Below, piece by piece: positions 27,313 through 36,765 of a stretch of 64,000 nt of DNA. The notes beneath the pieces are model-generated. The model worked only from the letters and a program-made list of their open reading frames with translations, was not told where the DNA came from and did not search any database. This DNA is from Clostridiaceae bacterium DTU079. Lineage in GTDB: Bacteria; Bacillota; Clostridia; Acetivibrionales; Acetivibrionaceae. The stretch lies in assembly GCA_001512505.1 (NCBI GenBank), contig LFSC01000041.1, positions 1 to 64,000 of the forward strand, given 5' to 3'. A program made the translations under genes and the position numbers. Every line of letters begins with the position of its first letter. Within the stretch, counting starts at the first letter, position 1.

Positions 27313-27480
27313 TGAAGAAAAAATGTGGAAGAAACATTGTGTAGCAAGTTGTAGAGCCTGTTAATATGACGTGGAAAGGGAGAGCAATGTTTGAGCGTAG
27401 CGAGTTTTGCTCGACCCCACGGAGTATTTACAGGCTCTGAACTTGCGAAACTTAAGTTTCTGGAACATTTTTTTCTTCCA
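27313..27480. repeat. Long palindromic repeat element, copy A
   Basis: The element is about 168 nt with inverted arms of about 45 nt. The left arm contains GAAGAAACATTGTGTAGC, then AAGTTGTAGAGCCTGT. The right arm contains ACAGGCTCTGAACTTGCG, then AAACTTAAGTTTCTGGAAC. The centre folds again (GAGCAA...TTGCTC with GCGTAGCGAG). It sits between the divergent clpS and TauE-like genes, so it is not simply a terminator. Copy B at 38182 shares arms and centre. Confidence 0.8.
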
Positions 27481-27592
27481 TATTTTGCTTTACAATTAAT
27501 ATGTATTGTTTTGGTTTTTAGTTTAAGATTGATATGTATCATTTTGGTTTTTAGTTCAAGGTGGAATATTAAAAATTATTTTAACTAAAAAT

Positions 27593-28006
27593 ATGGTTAT
27601 GAATAATTATAGATTTCAATTGGGTCTTAAAAAAGTAAAATCAAAAGGTTTATTGGCTAAATATACTAAATATATAATTATCGGAATAGTAACCGGTATG
27701 GCAAACGGGCTTTTCGGTTCGGGAGGCGGAACCATAGCAGTTCCGGCAATGGTTTTGCTGTTGGACGAGGAAGAGCATATTGCCCATGCAACTGCCATAT
27801 CCATTATTCTGCCTCTTACCGTTGTAAGTGCTTATTTTTATATCTCAAATAGCTATGTGGACTGGAGCTTGACGTTAAAGGTTATACTGGGAGGCTTGCT
27901 GGGAGGTTATTTGGGTGCAAAGCTGCTTAATATTTGTCCGTCGCATATTTTGCGGAAAATTTTTGCTGTTTTTATGATAGCGGCGGCTGTCAGAATGATT
28001 TTTTAA
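27593..28006 (+). CDS. TauE/SafE-type membrane transporter, first half-size protein
   Basis: This is a sulfite exporter TauE/SafE (TSUP, formerly DUF81) family protein of only 137 residues. It has one copy of the repeat: IGIVTGMANGLFGSGGGTIAVPAMVLLL, then HATAISIILPLTVVSAYFY and GGYLGAKLLN, with four membrane segments. (Longer strings are shortened here: the signature is GLFGSGGGTIAVPAM.) Full-length members have two such repeats in about 250 residues. The second half is encoded by the next gene, so the two may assemble as a heterodimer. No clear ribosome binding site precedes the ATG pair at 27593/27599. The substrate is unknown; anions such as sulfite or sulfonates are usual. Confidence 0.8.
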   Translation: MVMNNYRFQLGLKKVKSKGLLAKYTKYIIIGIVTGMANGLFGSGGGTIAVPAMVLLLDEEEHIAHATAISIILPLTVVSAYFYISNSYVDWSLTLKVILGGLLGGYLGAKLLNICPSHILRKIFAVFMIAAAVRMIF

Positions 28007-28022
28007 TGGGGAGATAAAAATA

Positions 28023-28406
28023 ATGCTGTTATTTTTAATAGGACTCATATCAGGAATAATAAGCGGTATGGGAATAGGTGGAGGAACCGTTCTGATTCCG
28101 GCCCTTGTAATTTTTGTCCATCCGGACCAGCACATAGCCCAGAGTGTAAATCTTTTATTTTTTATTCCTACGGCGATAATTGCTCTGATCGTGCATATAA
28201 AAAATAAAAGAGTTAATTTTAAAATATCAATTCCCGTTGCTGTTTTCGGGCTGGTGGGAGCTTACTTTGGTTCTAAAATAGCTATTTCTTTACCGGGAAA
28301 TTCATTAAGAAAGTATTTTGGTGTATTCCTTCTGGTACTGGGTTTTTATGAAATGATTAGAAAAGATAAAAGGAACCCGCAAAAAAAGCGGGTTTCCTCA
28401 AATTAA
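28023..28406 (+). CDS. TauE/SafE-type membrane transporter, second half-size protein
   Basis: This protein of 127 residues carries the other TSUP repeat: SGIISGMGIGGGTVLIPALV, HIAQSVNLLFFIPTAI and GAYFGSKIAISLPG, with four membrane segments and a basic tail. It follows the first half by 16 nt with a GGGGAGAT ribosome binding site, consistent with co-expression. The last codons form part of a terminator hairpin, and the stop overlaps the stop of the convergent lipoprotein gene by 4 nt. Confidence 0.8.
   Translation: MLLFLIGLISGIISGMGIGGGTVLIPALVIFVHPDQHIAQSVNLLFFIPTAIIALIVHIKNKRVNFKISIPVAVFGLVGAYFGSKIAISLPGNSLRKYFGVFLLVLGFYEMIRKDKRNPQKKRVSSN
28371..28398. terminator. Terminator inside the end of the TauE-like gene
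   Basis: AGGAACCCGC pairs with GCGGGTTTCCT (one bulged base) around seven A. It lies within the last codons of the plus-strand gene and just past the stop of the convergent minus-strand gene, so it may serve both. The T tract is stronger on the minus strand, where the loop reads TTTTTTT. Confidence 0.6.
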
Positions 28407-29239
28407 CCGTTGGGAGAAAGCTTTCTGTTTATTTCCTCAGCCGGATCCACCGGGCGCGGAATCTCAACCTTTGGTATATTCGGCTGCTGAGGATTAATAA
28501 TAGTCGGTACCGTATTATCAAAGGGATTATAGGGATCGTTGCCGATATTGGGATAATTGTTTTTGTTTATGTCATTAAGCCTTTGAAGGCTTTCGTAAGC
28601 CTTTTCGTCAATCTTCTCGGCTGTAATCAAATCCGATTCAACAATTCCTGCAAGCTTTTCTTTTCTCAACTGTTCATAGGAGTCTCTGTCAGTTATACAC
28701 ATACCTAAATCTATATCCAACTGCAGAGAAATTAAGTATTCGTCAAATACTTTCTCCTTGGTACCGAAAATGTCTTTTAATTTAATCATATAATATATGG
28801 CTTTCTTTTCATCAATTTTTGAAGAAAGTTCCGAATATTTCAATGTATCGTCCGTATTTGGATTGTATAAGACGGGATCGGCTGCGGACGGAAGAAACCC
28901 GGCATTGTTGCTGAATGTCTGTATCTCATTTAGCTGAAGAGTTACTCTTTTTACATACAATTCAGCGGATTCGATTTCCTTGGTATCGACGTTTTCCGAT
29001 TTAAGCTTTTCGATATAATTCACTGAAGTTGCTTTATTTTCCGATACATTTGGAGGATTCTCTTTACTGTCGCTGTTCTTTTGAGACTGAATGGTATCTG
29101 AATATGACGTTGAACCGGAGGTTTGATCGTTAGCTGTGGGTACAACATTATCCTTGGTATTATCTGATTGGCAAGCGGCAAAAGTAAAGAGAAGTATAGC
29201 AGTAATACTAAACATAAATGCAGTTTTTTTTAAAATCAT
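28403..29239 (-). CDS. Predicted lipoprotein of unknown function
   Basis: The N-terminus MILKKTAFMFSITAILLF ending in FAAC is a lipoprotein signal peptide with a lipobox. A serine, asparagine and glutamate-rich disordered linker follows (about 22-75). The helical central region has segments such as ESAELYVKRVTLQLNEIQTF and ELSSKIDEKKAIYYMIKLKDI. The C-terminal 45 residues are proline- and asparagine-rich (NIGNDPYNPFDNTVPT). I do not recognise a family. It is monocistronic and convergent with the TauE-like pair. Confidence 0.65.
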   Translation of the reverse strand: MILKKTAFMFSITAILLFTFAACQSDNTKDNVVPTANDQTSGSTSYSDTIQSQKNSDSKENPPNVSENKATSVNYIEKLKSENVDTKEIESAELYVKRVTLQLNEIQTFSNNAGFLPSAADPVLYNPNTDDTLKYSELSSKIDEKKAIYYMIKLKDIFGTKEKVFDEYLISLQLDIDLGMCITDRDSYEQLRKEKLAGIVESDLITAEKIDEKAYESLQRLNDINKNNYPNIGNDPYNPFDNTVPTIINPQQPNIPKVEIPRPVDPAEEINRKLSPNG

Positions 29240-29515
29240 TTTGCTGTTACCCCCATTTCATAATAATGCTTGTCAATTTTTCCATCCACTATTTTAACAT
29301 ATATAGCAGGAGAAAGAAAATTCTTAGGAGGTTTAAAAGAGAAGGCAGCAAAGGATCTATTTTATCATAAAGTATCGTTCCGTCTAAAAAATAAAAAAAC
29401 TTAATTTGTACCCCGATAAAAAATGGAAAGGTAACGCAAATATATAATAGAGAGATTATAGTATTATTAGAGAAATAGGGGTATATCTAGGATTATATTA
29501 TCTGGGGGTGGGAAA

Positions 29516-29728
29516 ATGAGGGCACTGATAGTTGGAGTAAAGGGCAGGAACGCATTTGCATTTAGAGAAGACGGCGCATTTATTAAAATAAAAAATCGGG
29601 GTGATCTTGCTCCCGGACTTGAGGTGACTGTTTTTCCGGAAGATTATACTTTATCCTATAAGATAGTATCGACTTTGGGCAATATAATTCATTATGCCGA
29701 AAAGAAAACATCTAATGGTATCAGATAG
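29516..29728 (+). CDS. Stand-alone RsgI N-terminal-like (anti-sigma factor) domain
   Basis: The 70 residues (from MRALIVGVKGRNAFAFREDG, continuing AFIKIKNRGDLAPGLEVTVF) match the small beta-barrel domain at the N-terminus of RsgI, the membrane anti-sigma factor that holds SigI. Normal RsgI proteins continue into a membrane helix and an outer sensor domain. Here a stop codon follows directly and no membrane segment is encoded. The gene has a strong GGGGGTGG ribosome binding site, so a working truncated regulator is plausible. It could instead be the remnant of a larger rsgI. No sigI is adjacent. Confidence 0.6.
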   Translation: MRALIVGVKGRNAFAFREDGAFIKIKNRGDLAPGLEVTVFPEDYTLSYKIVSTLGNIIHYAEKKTSNGIR

Positions 29729-29997
29729 ATTTATAACGGAAAATTTTGGGGTATCAAGATGAAAAGGTTTTTCCAATGATGAGAAACTTTAATAAACACA
29801 ATAATTTATGGTTTTTTAGTATTGGCATATGCAACAATTTAAGGTATAATAATATTGACGATAGTATAGTAATATAAATAATATATGTTATATTTATTGC
29901 ATTCTGCACATTAATGATAATAAAAAACGTATTAGCATTCGCAACATAATCTGTTCTTATCTTTTTATTTCTCGCTTGTAAAAAAGGGGTGGTGTTC

Positions 29998-30939
29998 TTG
30001 GATAATAAAAAGGAAGTATTGAACACAGTGGGTAATGGAGATGCTAAAGGGCTTTTTGATCTCATTGCATCAAAGGTTCATGTAGATCAAGGCAAGGAAA
30101 TACTGTCGGATCTAAAGGACAGCTTAATTGATAATATTCAAGACAAGTCAAAGAGAGCCGTGGATTTTTTACACTCACTTAAGAAAGATAAGATAAGAAA
30201 TCTTGAAAGACTTTTGGATGTCACCAAGAAGGATTTGAAGAAGTCGGACAAGAAGACTTATTTTTACATGACCGCTGCGGGTAGGACGGTTCTTGTTGAC
30301 AGGGATATTTGGGGAGATCCTTGTACTGTTACCGTTAAAGAAGCTAACAAAGTAGTCATAAGACTTGTTAAATTCTTTAATGACAGACCTTTCCTGTTTC
30401 CTGTGTTCAATGAGAAATCTGTAACCGGCGATATCATATTTATGGATGAGGACGAAATATGGTACCGCAACAAGGATGAAGCGACATTGGTATTGTTCAA
30501 AAATGATGTTCCTGACTTCTTGAATATAAAATTGAATAATACAAAGGGACTTAATGAAAAACAACTACTGAAATATCTTGAAAATTGCAAAATGCTGTAT
30601 CTTGAAAAGAGACTGAACAACCTACTGTTAGTTGAAAGAAAGATCGGTATAGAAAACATTGTTACAATACGCAATGGATATGTTATATACAAGAACACTG
30701 ACGCTGATTATACGGTTCTTCTTTTTGACAATCTCAAAAATCTATATGACGAGTTTACATTAAAAAAGGTTCCGGACTTAAGCGAAAGAGCTATGGATGT
30801 CCTCTTTTCGGAAGATATTGTGGAATATATTAAGTCCAAAGGCTATTCCTTTGAAAACTTCAAAGAGGACAATGATTATTTGGAATACTGGCAAAATATC
30901 GGCAACAAGAGAGTTTGTGTTATGAGATGCAGATTCTGA
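29998..30939 (+). CDS. Conserved-looking cytosolic protein of unknown function
   Basis: About 313 residues without a signal peptide or membrane helix. The N-terminal 95 residues are helical and charged (LKDSLIDNIQDKSKRAVDFL, LERLLDVTKKDLKKSDKK). The rest looks like mixed alpha/beta (TYFYMTAAGRTVLVDRDIWG, VFNEKSVTGDIIFMDEDEIW). GTG 29989 overlaps the AAAGGGGTGG ribosome binding site, so TTG 29998 (MDNKKEVLNT) is the likelier start. A terminator follows. I recognise no family. Confidence 0.65.
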   Translation: MDNKKEVLNTVGNGDAKGLFDLIASKVHVDQGKEILSDLKDSLIDNIQDKSKRAVDFLHSLKKDKIRNLERLLDVTKKDLKKSDKKTYFYMTAAGRTVLVDRDIWGDPCTVTVKEANKVVIRLVKFFNDRPFLFPVFNEKSVTGDIIFMDEDEIWYRNKDEATLVLFKNDVPDFLNIKLNNTKGLNEKQLLKYLENCKMLYLEKRLNNLLLVERKIGIENIVTIRNGYVIYKNTDADYTVLLFDNLKNLYDEFTLKKVPDLSERAMDVLFSEDIVEYIKSKGYSFENFKEDNDYLEYWQNIGNKRVCVMRCRF

Positions 30940-31043
30940 GAACTTTAAAATTTAGATGGACTTAAAAATGTTATAGTATAGATTTTGTGCTTATTTATTA
31001 TTTGTTTTAATACAATTCTGTTTAAAATACTGTTGTACCTATA

Positions 31044-31077
31044 AAAAAGGGACTGTAAATATGTGACAGCCCTTTTT
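31044..31077. terminator. Terminator between convergent genes
   Basis: AAAAAGGGACTGT pairs with ACAGCCCTTTTT (one bulged A) around a 9-nt loop. It lies between the stops at 30939 and 31109 and can serve both strands. Confidence 0.8.
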
Positions 31078-31108
31078 CGTAGTTTTAGAGACCAAATTCA
31101 TTTTTGAT

Positions 31109-32899
31109 TTATGGAGTTGATGCTTCCGACTGCTTTTTTGCAAGTCGTATTGTATATCTTGTAGTCAGATCGGCAGAGCAATTAATTACCAAGGATTCGG
31201 GAATCGTGTAGTCTTTAGGGAATTTATCCGGGGATATTGTAACATTATATGAACCTTCAGGAAGCTTTAATACCGCAATACCTTCTTCGTTGGTTACGGA
31301 GCAGTATTTGTCCGGGTCTTTTAAAGATTCATCATCTTTTTCTATTGAAGGATCTCTATCTTCTTGGGACTTTTCGGTATTGTCAACATAAAGTTCGATT
31401 TTTTCAACCGGCAGGTTGTTTTCATCCAAAAATTCAATTTCTGTAATTCCTGTTTTCTTTGAGGAATCTTTATATTCATCCAGGTTAACGGTGAGAATGG
31501 TAGTACCTACCGATTGCAAATCAAATAAAAAGGGCGAAGGGAGAAGATATTCTGCCGGTTTGTGTGGCGAAGAAAACTCCAACCTGAATGTACCCTTGCC
31601 CAAAGTGAATTTTACCGAACCTGTTTCATCGGTTATATTGGTTAAGTTATGATATTTTTCGGGTGTATCCGTTTTGCCGCTGACACTAATTTGAATACCG
31701 GATATCGGAGAGTTGTCTTTTGAGTTAACAAGCTTAACCTGAAGTGTATATATTGTGTCATCTTTTGCAGAAACAACTTCTGTGTAAGCGTTTGCGCTGG
31801 TTAGCTTGGATATAACGCTTGTAAAATTCCTAGAGACAAACTCCTTTTTGAAGGAATATACATTGAAGGAAAGCAGTCCTGTAAAGAATACAAATAACAC
31901 GGCAAGGGTTGAGTATTCCGCTATCTTGCGGTATTTATCGGAGATTTTTATTTTAATAATCTTACTTACCGATACCTTGTTTACAATGCGTCCAAGGGAC
32001 AGTATACAAAAAGACATAATAAGGGTAAGTATAGCCAACACCATACAATAAAGGGATATTGGAAGAATGCAATCCTGAATATAGGCTAAGATTACTTCGA
32101 ATTCTAAAGGTATAAACATTGCAAATTTATCGATATTTTCCGGAACAACTTTATAGCAAAGCACCAAGCCGAAAACTGCGGTCAGAAGGTTGAATAAACC
32201 GGTAGTAATAAAAGATGCAAACAACCATTCGATTACATCTTTTGGTTTTTTACTTAAGAGCAACGCCAAAAGAAATAAAACAGTAATAACCAAGATAAAT
32301 ATTCTTGAAACATAACCGTTAATGAAGTAAAACAATTTGACCGAAAGCAGTTGATCAAGTATATCGCTTCGATTAATAGACCTAAGTACGGCAGTGAGGC
32401 TTACTCTTTTAATTTTGCTAAGGACTTGGCCAGGGTCAGCTGTTTCCAATGATTTAACCCCTTTTTTATCCGAAACATCCTGCGGATTGTCATCTTGAGA
32501 CGGTATGTTTGGTAGCGAGTCTGTATCAAGTCTGATATCGGGCAAAAAGTTTATATCTCCTCTGAAGTATTTAAAAAGGCCTTCTCTTATAGAATCCAGA
32601 TTTGTTCTGATCATATTCGGCGATATGGATTCCTGTAGAAGATAAAATATCTCATTTTGCTGCTCATTCAACTGCGGAGAGTCGTTATAATCGGTAAAAA
32701 TGCTATGTAATAAGTTTTTTACTTCATTGTGAACTTCTGTATATATAGAGTTTTTTTCAAACAATTTTCCGTGAAAATCCGAATCCATTACGGTGGAATT
32801 CAGACCTAAAGATATTAATCCTAAAAAAAGGCAAATACCGGCAAGGCAGGATGTTATATAAAGAATGATTTTTTTTGCTAAGCTATAAAAAATTTTCAT
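31109..32899 (-). CDS. Multi-pass membrane protein with two C-terminal carboxypeptidase-regulatory-like domains
   Basis: A first membrane helix (about 10-32) leads to an outer segment of 160 residues. A block of about five helices follows (about 195-360), including LFYFINGYVSRIFILVITVL and STLAVLFVFFTGLL. The last 200 residues hold two repeats of the transthyretin or CarboxypepD_reg type, each with a D-E-x-G-x-V/A-x-F/L-L-x-x-G-x-[FY]-x-[LV]-x-[FI]-S pattern (TDETGSVKFTLGKGTFRLEF, TNEEGIAVLKLPEGSYNVTI). This suggests a surface-exposed beta-sandwich stalk. Monocistronic, with an AGGAGG ribosome binding site. No named family recognised; a stress or envelope role is a guess. Confidence 0.7.
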   Translation of the reverse strand: MKIFYSLAKKIILYITSCLAGICLFLGLISLGLNSTVMDSDFHGKLFEKNSIYTEVHNEVKNLLHSIFTDYNDSPQLNEQQNEIFYLLQESISPNMIRTNLDSIREGLFKYFRGDINFLPDIRLDTDSLPNIPSQDDNPQDVSDKKGVKSLETADPGQVLSKIKRVSLTAVLRSINRSDILDQLLSVKLFYFINGYVSRIFILVITVLFLLALLLSKKPKDVIEWLFASFITTGLFNLLTAVFGLVLCYKVVPENIDKFAMFIPLEFEVILAYIQDCILPISLYCMVLAILTLIMSFCILSLGRIVNKVSVSKIIKIKISDKYRKIAEYSTLAVLFVFFTGLLSFNVYSFKKEFVSRNFTSVISKLTSANAYTEVVSAKDDTIYTLQVKLVNSKDNSPISGIQISVSGKTDTPEKYHNLTNITDETGSVKFTLGKGTFRLEFSSPHKPAEYLLPSPFLFDLQSVGTTILTVNLDEYKDSSKKTGITEIEFLDENNLPVEKIELYVDNTEKSQEDRDPSIEKDDESLKDPDKYCSVTNEEGIAVLKLPEGSYNVTISPDKFPKDYTIPESLVINCSADLTTRYTIRLAKKQSEASTP

Positions 32900-33565
32900 A
32901 ACATACCTCCTTGTAGATGTTGATATTTCGGATAAATCTTGTCGGGATCAAAAAAAGAAAAAGTCAATATTATTATATCATTAAACCCTATAAAAAAATT
33001 AAGAAAAATATAGCATGTATATTCCATATTTTTCTCCACATAAGCAACATCTACCTCCTAAATTATATGCACCTCATAATTAATATGTAACCCTTAATCA
33101 ATATGCAGTGTAACAGAATTGACCAAATAAAAAATATGGCTATTTACATATGAATATGTTATAATAAAACTATAGCAATTCTTAAAAAAACACACAACTT
33201 ACTTTTTTTGTATTTTAATTGGTATGTCTTGTTCTTTGGAAACCTGTTGCAGATAATTATTTAATAAAAGCCTGCATCCAGGGTGGATTGTGTATATTCG
33301 TTATCGGTTTTGTATCCCGGTTTAAACCTGAGTATTTTATTTTTAACATGGTAATATACATGGAAATATGAAACTTACTTCAAAACAGGAAGCATGTAAA
33401 ATTTTTAGACATATATATGTTAATTGAAAAATTATATGGATATATATATCTAAAGAGCTATTTTAATCAACTTTGTATTGACAAAGCAATAATATGATTA
33501 TGTTGAGACGGAAACCGGGAGCACATGTAAAATCGAAGAATATTCAAAGAAAAGGGGGAATAAGC
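32900..33565. other. Long intergenic region before prkA
   Basis: This AT-rich gap of about 660 nt lies between divergent genes. The prkA frame extends back to 33494, but GGGGG lies 7-8 nt before ATG 33566, which fits the conserved MEKRDLSS start. No clear sigma-A promoter or hairpin is visible; a sporulation sigma factor promoter is expected but not identified. Confidence 0.4.
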
Positions 33566-35494
33566 ATGGAAAAAAGAGATTTATCAAGCATTATACGGAA
33601 GGATAGAGAGGAACATAAAAGCAAAAAGTTTGAGGGTACTTTCCTTGATTACCTTGATATCGTCAAAGAAAATCCTGAGGTTGCGATGCTTGCTCATCAA
33701 AGAATGTATAAGCTTATTACAGACCCGGGAGTGAAAGTAATTGAAACCGATGAGAATCCAAGGCTAAGAAGAATATATGGAAACGATGTAATAAAAAAAT
33801 ACAAGTTTTTTGATGAAGAATTTTTTGGAATTGACAAAACGATAATGAAAATAGTCAGGTATTTTCATTCAGCTGCCATGGCAGGTGAGGAAGCGAGACA
33901 GGTGCTCTATCTGGTTGGACCGGTGGGTGCCGGTAAATCATCATTGATGGAAGCCTTGAAACGTGCCCTTGAAATGAGTCCGCCAATTTATGCAATAAAG
34001 GGATGCCCCATGAGGGAAGAACCTTTGCATCTTGTTCCGAAACACTTGAGAAAAGAATTTGAGGAAATATTAAATGTCAAGATAGAAGGGGACTTGTGTC
34101 CTGTATGCCGTTACAGACTGAAAAATGAGTTTAATGGTGAATATGAAAGGTTTCCGGTGGTAACCGTTGATTTTTCCATTAGATCGCGAAAGGGTATTGG
34201 AGTAGTTCCCCCGGTAGATCCCAATAACCAGGATACTTCGGTTCTTATCGGAAGTGTTGATATTTCAAAGATAGACTTGTATCCGGAAGACGATCCCAGG
34301 GTACTGTCCTTAAATGGTGCGTTCAATGTAGGAAACCGCGGTATTGTGGAATTTATTGAGGTTTTTAAAAACGAGACGGAATATTTGCATACGATGATTA
34401 CCGCAACCCAGGAAAAGTCGATTCCGTCCCCCGGAAAAGGCTCGATGATTTATTTTGACGGAATTATTCTTGCCCACTCCAATGAAGCAGAGTGGAACAA
34501 GTTTAAATCCGATCACACCAATGAAGCCATACTTGACAGAATTGTAAAGATAGAGGTTCCCTATTGTCTGGAGCTTAATGAGGAAATTAAGATATATGAA
34601 AAAATATTAAAGAAGAGTAAGTTCGATGCCCATATTGCACCCCATACCATTGAAATTGCTTCTATGTTTGCAATATTGACAAGGCTTGCTCCTTCAAACA
34701 AGGTTGATCCCATTACCAAGCTCAAAATTTACAACGGTGAGGAAGTAATTGAAAAGGGAATGACAAGGAAAATTGATATTTTTGAGTTGAGGGAAGAGGC
34801 ACCGAGAGAAGGTATGACCGGTATTTCTACCAGGTTTATTATGAAATCACTGGATACGGCTTTATCGGAATCGGTTCATAACTGTATCAATCCCATTTCG
34901 GTTTTGGAGACACTGGTTAAGGCGGTTAAAGAACTGTCTATCGGTGAGGAGGAAAGGGAAAGATATTTAAGATTCCTCCAGGACACAGTGAGAAAAGAGT
35001 ATAACAAGATTTTGGAGAAAGAAATTACAAAGGCTTTCATCCATGGCTACAGGGAGCAGGCAGAAAGCCTCTTCAACAATTATCTCGACCACGCAGAAGC
35101 CTTTGTAAACAAGACCAAAATTAAGGACCGCAATACGGGAGAAGAGCTTGAGCCCGATGAAAAGTTTTTGAGGTCCATTGAGGAACAGATAGGCATTACC
35201 GATACTGCAGCGACAGGATTCAGGGCCGATGTTACCGCATATATGTTTTATGTTTTGAGAAACGGCGGCAAGCTGGACTATACAAGCTATGAGCCTTTAA
35301 AGGAAGCCATAGAGAAGAAGCTTATGGCATCAGTCAAGGATATCAGCAGGGTTATTACCCAAGCCAAGGTTAGAGACCAGGAGCAAAGCGAAAAATATGA
35401 CAGTATGGTGGAAGAAATGAAGAGAAACGGTTACTGCGACAACTGCTGCAATGTTATATTGAAATATGCTGCAAACAATTTATGGAAGGATTAA
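33566..35494 (+). CDS. prkA: PrkA serine protein kinase / AAA ATPase
   Basis: PrkA is an AAA-type ATPase with a C-terminal kinase-like domain, active in sporulation and nutrient stress in Bacillus. The Walker A site is GPVGAGKSSLMEAL, followed by a zinc-like CPVCRYRL segment. YFDGIILAHSNEAEWNKFKSD lies in the AAA core (partial quote: ILAHSNEAEWNKF). The C-terminal PrkA domain begins near TRFIMKSLDTALSE. About 643 residues, normal family length. It is first in prkA-yhbH-spoVR, with 47 nt to the next start, an arrangement conserved across spore-formers. Confidence 0.96.
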   Translation: MEKRDLSSIIRKDREEHKSKKFEGTFLDYLDIVKENPEVAMLAHQRMYKLITDPGVKVIETDENPRLRRIYGNDVIKKYKFFDEEFFGIDKTIMKIVRYFHSAAMAGEEARQVLYLVGPVGAGKSSLMEALKRALEMSPPIYAIKGCPMREEPLHLVPKHLRKEFEEILNVKIEGDLCPVCRYRLKNEFNGEYERFPVVTVDFSIRSRKGIGVVPPVDPNNQDTSVLIGSVDISKIDLYPEDDPRVLSLNGAFNVGNRGIVEFIEVFKNETEYLHTMITATQEKSIPSPGKGSMIYFDGIILAHSNEAEWNKFKSDHTNEAILDRIVKIEVPYCLELNEEIKIYEKILKKSKFDAHIAPHTIEIASMFAILTRLAPSNKVDPITKLKIYNGEEVIEKGMTRKIDIFELREEAPREGMTGISTRFIMKSLDTALSESVHNCINPISVLETLVKAVKELSIGEEERERYLRFLQDTVRKEYNKILEKEITKAFIHGYREQAESLFNNYLDHAEAFVNKTKIKDRNTGEELEPDEKFLRSIEEQIGITDTAATGFRADVTAYMFYVLRNGGKLDYTSYEPLKEAIEKKLMASVKDISRVITQAKVRDQEQSEKYDSMVEEMKRNGYCDNCCNVILKYAANNLWKD

Positions 35495-35541
35495 CCCCTT
35501 TTGTAAAGAAGGAGTAGCAGACGTACCAGGGGGTGATTATC

Positions 35542-36741
35542 TTGGCTATTTTCAGGGAATATGTCAACATCGGCAAGGACCGTGCTGCTGAGGACAGAAG
35601 GCGGCACAAGGAACTGGTGGAAGAGTCCATTAAAAAAAACATAGGCAACATTATTGCAGAGGAAAGCATAATAGGTCAAAGTAAGGATAAAAAGATCAAA
35701 ATACCCATAAGGGGTATTAAGGAATATCAGTTTATATACGGAAACAACTCTCCTTCGGCCGGATCCGGTGACGGAAGTGAAAAGAGAGGAGACAGAATAG
35801 GCGAGGAAAAGGCAGGGAAAAAGGGGGACGGCCGTGCAGGAAATCAGGAAGGTGAAGATATTTACGAGACAGAGATTACGATTGAGGAACTTATAAATTA
35901 TCTGTTTGATGATTTGAACCTTCCGGATATAGACAGAAAAAAGCTGGCTGAGCTGGAATCAATAAGAAGTTATAAAAATCTTGGCTACCAGCGCAAAGGT
36001 ATTCCCCCAAGACTTGCCAAGAAAAGATCGGTCATTGAAAAGATTAAGAGAAAGCAGGCATACATGCGTACTCACAGGCTTACGGACGAGGATGAGGTAT
36101 TGGAGGAAAACATAGAACCTGCTATTGAAGAAGATATTAAGAAAAAGCGGTTTCCTTTTATGGAGGATGATTTACGCTACCGAAGGGTAAGAGAAGACTA
36201 TAAAAAGGATTTTAATGCTGTGGTTATCTGCATCATGGATGTTTCCGGTTCTATGGACCAGACCAAAAAGTATCTGGCCAGAAGCTTTTACTTTTTGCTT
36301 TATCAGTTCATAAGGCTCAAATATGCCAGTGTTGATGTTGTTTTTGTTGCACATACCACAACTGCGAAAGAAGTGAACGAAAACGAGTTCTTCCATAAAG
36401 GGGAATCGGGAGGAACCTATATCAGCAGCGGATATGAAAAGGCCTTGGAAATAATTGAACAAAGGTATAACCCAGCCAGTTGGAACATATATGCCTTTCA
36501 TTGCAGTGACGGCGACAACTGGACGGAGGATAACAAAAAGGCGGTTGAGCTGGCAGAAAAGCTTTGTGATGTATGCAATTTATTCGGATACGGAGAGATC
36601 ACACCGGGCTATTATCCCTCAAGCAGCACTATTAGGGCAGAATACCAGAAAAATATTAAAAGAAAGAATTTCTCAATTATAACAATGAGCAAAAAGGAAG
36701 ATGTGTTGCCGGGACTGAAAAAGCTCCTTGAAGAAGATTAA
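35542..36741 (+). CDS. yhbH: YhbH-family (DUF444) sporulation protein with vWA-like domain
   Basis: YhbH is a partner of PrkA and SpoVR in the conserved three-gene block. The N-terminal half is charged and partly disordered, with a glycine-rich stretch ([20 protein letters not shown]). The C-terminal half has a von Willebrand A-like fold with the metal-binding DVSGSM ([13 protein letters not shown]) and [11 protein letters not shown]. The longest frame starts at GTG 35533, but that codon lies inside GGGGGTGA. TTG 35542 ([13 protein letters not shown]) is 5 nt past it and is the likelier start. 399 residues. Confidence 0.93.
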   Translation: MAIFREYVNIGKDRAAEDRRRHKELVEESIKKNIGNIIAEESIIGQSKDKKIKIPIRGIKEYQFIYGNNSPSAGSGDGSEKRGDRIGEEKAGKKGDGRAGNQEGEDIYETEITIEELINYLFDDLNLPDIDRKKLAELESIRSYKNLGYQRKGIPPRLAKKRSVIEKIKRKQAYMRTHRLTDEDEVLEENIEPAIEEDIKKKRFPFMEDDLRYRRVREDYKKDFNAVVICIMDVSGSMDQTKKYLARSFYFLLYQFIRLKYASVDVVFVAHTTTAKEVNENEFFHKGESGGTYISSGYEKALEIIEQRYNPASWNIYAFHCSDGDNWTEDNKKAVELAEKLCDVCNLFGYGEITPGYYPSSSTIRAEYQKNIKRKNFSIITMSKKEDVLPGLKKLLEED

Positions 36742-36765
36742 CTCACCGGCCTGGGAGGTGAATTT

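Noticed and set aside
27313-27480. Integron attC site or insertion sequence
   Set aside because: The element has inverted arms but no transposase, no integrase and no attC core motifs.
33494-33565. Extended N-terminus of PrkA from ATG 33494
   Set aside because: A GGGGG site precedes ATG 33566, which matches the conserved family start.
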